From: Candidatus Moraniibacteriota bacterium
Lineage (GTDB): Bacteria; Patescibacteriota; Minisyncoccia; Moranbacterales; UBA1568
NCBI GenBank assembly: GCA_018499985.2
Contig: JAHBAT020000014.1
Span: forward strand, 1-43,833
DNA: 43,833 bases
Direction of reading: 5' to 3'
Part shown: positions 40,482-43,833 of the stretch, piece by piece
Layout: each line of letters starts with the position of its first letter
How positions within the stretch are numbered: the stretch's first letter is position 1
Notes under the pieces: model-generated
Seen by the model: the letters and a program-made list of their open reading frames with translations, nothing else
Database searches by the model: none
Told to the model about the DNA's origin: nothing
Made by a program: the position numbers and the translations under genes

Positions 40482-42269
40482 CTATTTTTTGCGACCTGCT
40501 TTGGTGCGATCAGATTCCTTGAGGAATTGCTTACGGAGACGCACTGACTGAGGAGTGACTTCGAGGTATTCATCTTCTGCCATGGTTTCAAGTCCTCGCT
40601 CGATAGAAAGCTCCCATGCTGGGACAAGCTTCACTGCTTCATCTGTTCCAGAAGAGCGCATGTTAGTAAGCTGCTTACCTTTGACAGGATTGACAGACAT
40701 ATCTGAACCCTTAGTGACATTACCGACTACCATACCTTCATACACTTCTATGCCCGGTGCAATATAGAGCACTCCACGATTTTGAAGGTTATCAAGAGCA
40801 AAAGCCAAAGCCTTACCGCTAATCATAGAGATCATAGAGCCAGTATCGCGCTTCTTGATTTCTCCAGCGTATGGACGGAAACCAAGCACGCGGGTATAAA
40901 GAGTTCCTTCACCACGAGTATCAATAGTAAATTCTCCACGATACCCAAGAAGACCGCGCGTAGGCACTTCGATAAGCATACGGGTATATCCACCACTACC
41001 TTCACGCATATCGGTCATGATACCCTTACGCTTACCCATTTTTTCAATCACAGTACCGGTCACTTCTTGTGGACACTCAATAGTTACTTCCTCATACGGC
41101 TCTACCTTGACACCGTCTATCTCCTTGATAATTACCTGTGGCTGAGAAACCTGCACTTCGTACCCTTCACGACGCATGTTTTCAAGAAGGATAGCCACGT
41201 GAAGTTCTCCGCGTCCAAAGACCTTGTATGAGGCATCACCAAATTCAATTTTCAAACCGACGTTTACTTCGAGCTCTTTTTCGAGACGCTCACGAATCTG
41301 CTTATTGGTCACAAACTTACCTTCACGTCCAGCAAAAGGAGAATCATTAACAAAAAAGTTAAGAGAGATGGTTGGCTCATCGATAGCAATAGCTGGAAGA
41401 AGCTCTTCATCAGCAGCCTTTGAGATAGTATCTCCAATTTCAATGGTTGGAAGACCAGCAATCATTACAATATCTCCAGCTGTTACAGTAGTAGCCTCCA
41501 CTCGATCCTGCCCACTGAAAGTAAAGAGTTTCACTACGCGACCAGTTTCGTTTTTACCCTCAACATTGCGGATTACCACTGAATCGTTGACCGAAAGCGT
41601 ACCCTTATAGACACGAGCAACAGCAAGACGCCCTACGAAGTTGTCATAACCAAGGTTAAATGGCTGAGCCACAAGACTCACCTCTGTGTCGCTTGGTGCA
41701 GCAGGTACATGCGAAAGAATCGTATCGAGAATTGGATCGAGGTTTGTACCCTTCTCACCAAGAGTGGTACTAGCCACTCCTTCACGGGCAATAGCATACA
41801 CTACCGGGAAATCAAGCTGCTCATCGTTGGCGCCTAAGTCCAAGAAGAGCTCATAGACCATTTCAGAAACCTCATCTGGACGCGCAGCCGGCTTATCGAT
41901 CTTGTTGAGCACAACAATTGGCTTCAAACCAAGCTCCAAAGACTTCTTCAATACAAAACGCGTCTGTGGCATAGGACCCTCCTGAGCATCCACTACCAGC
42001 ACTACACTATCAATAGAACGAAGCACTCGCTCCACTTCAGAACCAAAATCGGCGTGACCTGGGGTATCTACGATATTAATCTTTGTACCTTTGTAGTTCA
42101 AAGAAGCGTTTTTGGCATAAATGGTAATTCCACGCTCCTGCTCAAGCTGATTAGAATCCATTGATCCACCCTCCCCAGTTACCATACCAGTTTGACGCAT
42201 AAGCGCATCGGTAAGGGTAGTTTTTCCGTGGTCAACGTGAGCGATAATGGCAATATTTCTGATTTCCAT
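40482..42269 (-). CDS. typA: Ribosome-associated GTPase TypA/BipA
   Basis: TypA is a translational GTPase related to EF-G that assists ribosome assembly and stress growth. The 595-aa protein has G1 AHVDHGKTTL, G2 region RGITIYAKNASL, G3 DTPGHADFG, G4 NKIDKPAARP, and domain II. It then has the EF-G-like C-terminal domains and the TypA-specific end (MRSSGTDEAVKLVPAWELSIERGLETMAEDEYLEVTPQSVRLRK). The length matches the family. An AAGGA lies 8 nt before the ATG. It is a single gene between two terminators. Confidence 0.98.
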   Translation of the reverse strand: MEIRNIAIIAHVDHGKTTLTDALMRQTGMVTGEGGSMDSNQLEQERGITIYAKNASLNYKGTKINIVDTPGHADFGSEVERVLRSIDSVVLVVDAQEGPMPQTRFVLKKSLELGLKPIVVLNKIDKPAARPDEVSEMVYELFLDLGANDEQLDFPVVYAIAREGVASTTLGEKGTNLDPILDTILSHVPAAPSDTEVSLVAQPFNLGYDNFVGRLAVARVYKGTLSVNDSVVIRNVEGKNETGRVVKLFTFSGQDRVEATTVTAGDIVMIAGLPTIEIGDTISKAADEELLPAIAIDEPTISLNFFVNDSPFAGREGKFVTNKQIRERLEKELEVNVGLKIEFGDASYKVFGRGELHVAILLENMRREGYEVQVSQPQVIIKEIDGVKVEPYEEVTIECPQEVTGTVIEKMGKRKGIMTDMREGSGGYTRMLIEVPTRGLLGYRGEFTIDTRGEGTLYTRVLGFRPYAGEIKKRDTGSMISMISGKALAFALDNLQNRGVLYIAPGIEVYEGMVVGNVTKGSDMSVNPVKGKQLTNMRSSGTDEAVKLVPAWELSIERGLETMAEDEYLEVTPQSVRLRKQFLKESDRTKAGRKK

Positions 42270-42297
42270 GCTGTTTTTCCTTAATAACGAATCAAAA

Positions 42298-42317
42298 AAG
42301 GCGTTTATAGACGCCTT
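42298..42317 (-). terminator. Terminator after solute-binding gene
   Basis: AAGGCGT (42298-42304) pairs with ACGCCTT (42311-42317), with a TTTTTT run on the minus strand. It separates the solute-binding gene from typA. Confidence 0.85.
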
Positions 42318-42376
42318 CTAATTAATACTAATTGTAACCTAAAATTGGCTCTCCGTCAAATCTAGAGACTCCTTAT

Positions 42377-43762
42377 CTAGCGAGCCAGTACCCGCAGTCT
42401 GTTTGTAGCCGTACTGAGTGCATCATACAATGATCGCTCTCCTCTCACTACTGCTTCAATCATATCTGCTAGAATAGTCTCTGTTTTATCCACATCCACC
42501 TGCTGCCAATGTCCCGCCAAAAGATTACCACTTGCAAAAGGTCCTAGCGTAACATCCTCTTGTTGTACTTCGATGAGATCCCTTCTCGCTGCTGGTTTGT
42601 GTGTTTTTTCCAGATACTTCAAGGCCGGATCTATGGTCAGAGGGAATTCTTTTGTTGTTTTGGATAGGCCATTTTCTAGAGTAATTTTCTTTTCAGGATG
42701 CGGGTAGGTCATATAGCGAAGAAGCTCCCATGCCTCATGCTTGCGCACCTTGTTACGATTATCCTCGCTTAACTGTACCGTCTCGCTTGTTTTCGGTACG
42801 TATTCCTTATTCTTAGTGACTGCGTACCCCCAGTAATTTGAAACATTGCTCGGCTTGCCTCCTATAAACTGTGGGAGTGGTGCTACGCCTATATTAAGCT
42901 TGGCATTCTTTTGCTTAAGGGTAGCATACTGCCAAGAATAGTTGATCATCATAGCAAGTCTCCCCTCATAAAAAGCATCTATCGAATAGTGCTGGCTCGC
43001 ATTCCACGAGTACTGTGGTGAACGAATATTGGCAAACTGCGTATAAAACTCTAGTGCCTTACGATTCTTTTCATCGCTCAAACTTATAGAAGCTTGATTA
43101 CCATTAAACTCCGCCCCTAACTGAAACATCATAGCCGTAAGAATATCCGTAGAGCGATTGATATTTGTCGCCGTACCTAAGGCTGCGCCAGATTGTTCAA
43201 AAGCACCGTTGGCATCTAGCTTTGAAAGAAGCGCTGCATCTGCTGCCAACTCTTCCCATGTTGCAGGCGGCTTAGCAATTCCAGCAGCATTAAATAAATC
43301 TTTATTGTAGTAGAGCCCCAGAGAATCAACTGAGAGTGGAGCACCGTAAATTTTCTTATCCTCTCCAATAAAATCAGCAGCTACCACATCCACAAAAGCT
43401 TCTCGGTAATTCTTTTCTGAATAATTTTCTGGAGCTGGCTCTATTTTATCGGCAAAACCAGGCACCCAAGCATTGCGTAGCATAAAAATATCCGGTCCCT
43501 TATTGGCTGCCAAGGCATTGAGAAGCTCTGTTTGGTAGTTTTCTGGCTGAAGCTTACGATAACGAATCTCTCCAATAAACGGATTTATCTTTTGATACTC
43601 AGCAAATATTTCCGCGTAAGCATCCGAATCATCAAAAACACCCCAGACTTCTAGGTCTACTTTGTATGCATCTTCGTTTGTATCTTTAAATCCACATCCA
43701 CTAAGAGAAAAAAGGAGAAAGACTGCTATAAAAGCTTTTCCTGCTGTACGTATTTTTTTCAT
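42377..43762 (-). CDS. ABC-transporter solute-binding lipoprotein, sugar type
   Basis: This is a 461-aa extracellular lipoprotein with signal peptide and lipobox LSGC (Cys23). The body matches family-1 sugar-binding proteins: VDLEVWGVFDDSDAYAEIFAEYQ, then GPDIFMLRNAWVPGFADKI. KIYGAPLSVDSLGLYYNKDLFNAAGI, PPATWEELAADA and EGRLAMMINYSWQ follow. These usually deliver oligosaccharides to an ABC importer. No permease or ATPase gene lies in the window. Partners may be encoded beyond the right edge, where only 71 bases remain. The conserved folds look complete, so this is an intact gene. Confidence 0.92.
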   Translation of the reverse strand: MKKIRTAGKAFIAVFLLFSLSGCGFKDTNEDAYKVDLEVWGVFDDSDAYAEIFAEYQKINPFIGEIRYRKLQPENYQTELLNALAANKGPDIFMLRNAWVPGFADKIEPAPENYSEKNYREAFVDVVAADFIGEDKKIYGAPLSVDSLGLYYNKDLFNAAGIAKPPATWEELAADAALLSKLDANGAFEQSGAALGTATNINRSTDILTAMMFQLGAEFNGNQASISLSDEKNRKALEFYTQFANIRSPQYSWNASQHYSIDAFYEGRLAMMINYSWQYATLKQKNAKLNIGVAPLPQFIGGKPSNVSNYWGYAVTKNKEYVPKTSETVQLSEDNRNKVRKHEAWELLRYMTYPHPEKKITLENGLSKTTKEFPLTIDPALKYLEKTHKPAARRDLIEVQQEDVTLGPFASGNLLAGHWQQVDVDKTETILADMIEAVVRGERSLYDALSTATNRLRVLAR

Positions 43763-43833
43763 ATTTTTCTATTTCTTTACAAGAAATGAATAATGGAAGG
43801 AGCCCACTGGGATTTCTTCAACTACATTCAAAC

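Noticed and set aside
112-43762. Recoding of UGA as glycine
   Set aside because: All genes read full length under the standard code without in-frame TGA, and one island gene ends in TGA. Only stop avoidance is supported.
1-43833. CRISPR arrays, insertion sequences, prophage
   Set aside because: No regularly spaced repeats, no transposase or integrase, and no terminal repeats were seen, including at the edges of the GC-rich island.

Overview
The window is 43.8 kb of a bacterial chromosome, about 43% G+C by hand count in ordinary genes. It holds 37 protein genes I accept, two tRNA genes, many intrinsic terminators and a set of well-formed promoters. Several traits point to Patescibacteria (the CPR), probably a Parcubacteria-like lineage: a cluster of small T4SS-type pilins, a DUF4012 protein, an RNHCP-domain protein, a threonyl-tRNA synthetase without the TGS domain, a truncated TsaB-like protein, few Shine-Dalgarno sites and compact intergenic spaces. 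No rRNA marker is present, so the phylum-level call is an inference. The standard code fits: every gene reads through without in-frame TGA. TGA is nevertheless almost unused as a stop (27 TAA, 9 TAG, 1 TGA).

Layout, left to right (mostly minus strand). 1-7.2 kb: recA, a RodZ-like gene, ftsK, a small lipoprotein gene and a long coiled-coil gene. 7.2-14.6 kb: rpoC and rpoB, transcribed from a perfect-consensus promoter through a 200-nt structured leader. 14.6-17.2 kb: a TsaB-like fragment, a cell-wall amidase, a YqjD/YqjE-like pair, a possible small RNA and a polytopic membrane protein. 17.3-20.5 kb (plus strand): DUF4012 protein and thrS. 20.5-25.6 kb: RNHCP protein, an anchored disulfide-rich protein, a kinase-like protein, a VOC protein, tRNA-Gly(UCC), a flavin reductase, a YvcK-like gene and tRNA-Pro(UGG). 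25.8-29.8 kb: HU, RNase Y, and gpmI on the plus strand. 29.8-33.7 kb: nusA-ppa-tig-clpP operon. 33.7-36.0 kb: a GC-rich two-gene island. 36.0-40.4 kb: pilin and cell-wall cluster. 40.5-43.8 kb: typA and a sugar-type solute-binding lipoprotein.

Most genes are core information-processing or envelope functions. Two regions stand out. The 36.1-40.4 kb cluster encodes four pilin-like proteins plus one polypeptide that joins an SGNH esterase, a pilin-like membrane hairpin and a lysozyme-like transglycosylase. This would suit a surface filament or conduit that opens peptidoglycan. The 33.7-36.0 kb island has much higher G+C, the only TGA stop, two unrecognised membrane-anchored proteins, a palindrome across its -35 box, and a leader that can fold in two exclusive ways.

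Regulation is unusually legible. Many terminators run straight into the -10 box of the next gene, at least two transcripts look leaderless, and terminator-like hairpins sit inside the leaders of nusA and the coiled-coil gene. The tRNA-Pro precursor carries a 16-bp inverted repeat that can pair with its own acceptor strand. All promoter and RNA-structure calls come from reading the sequence and have not been computed.
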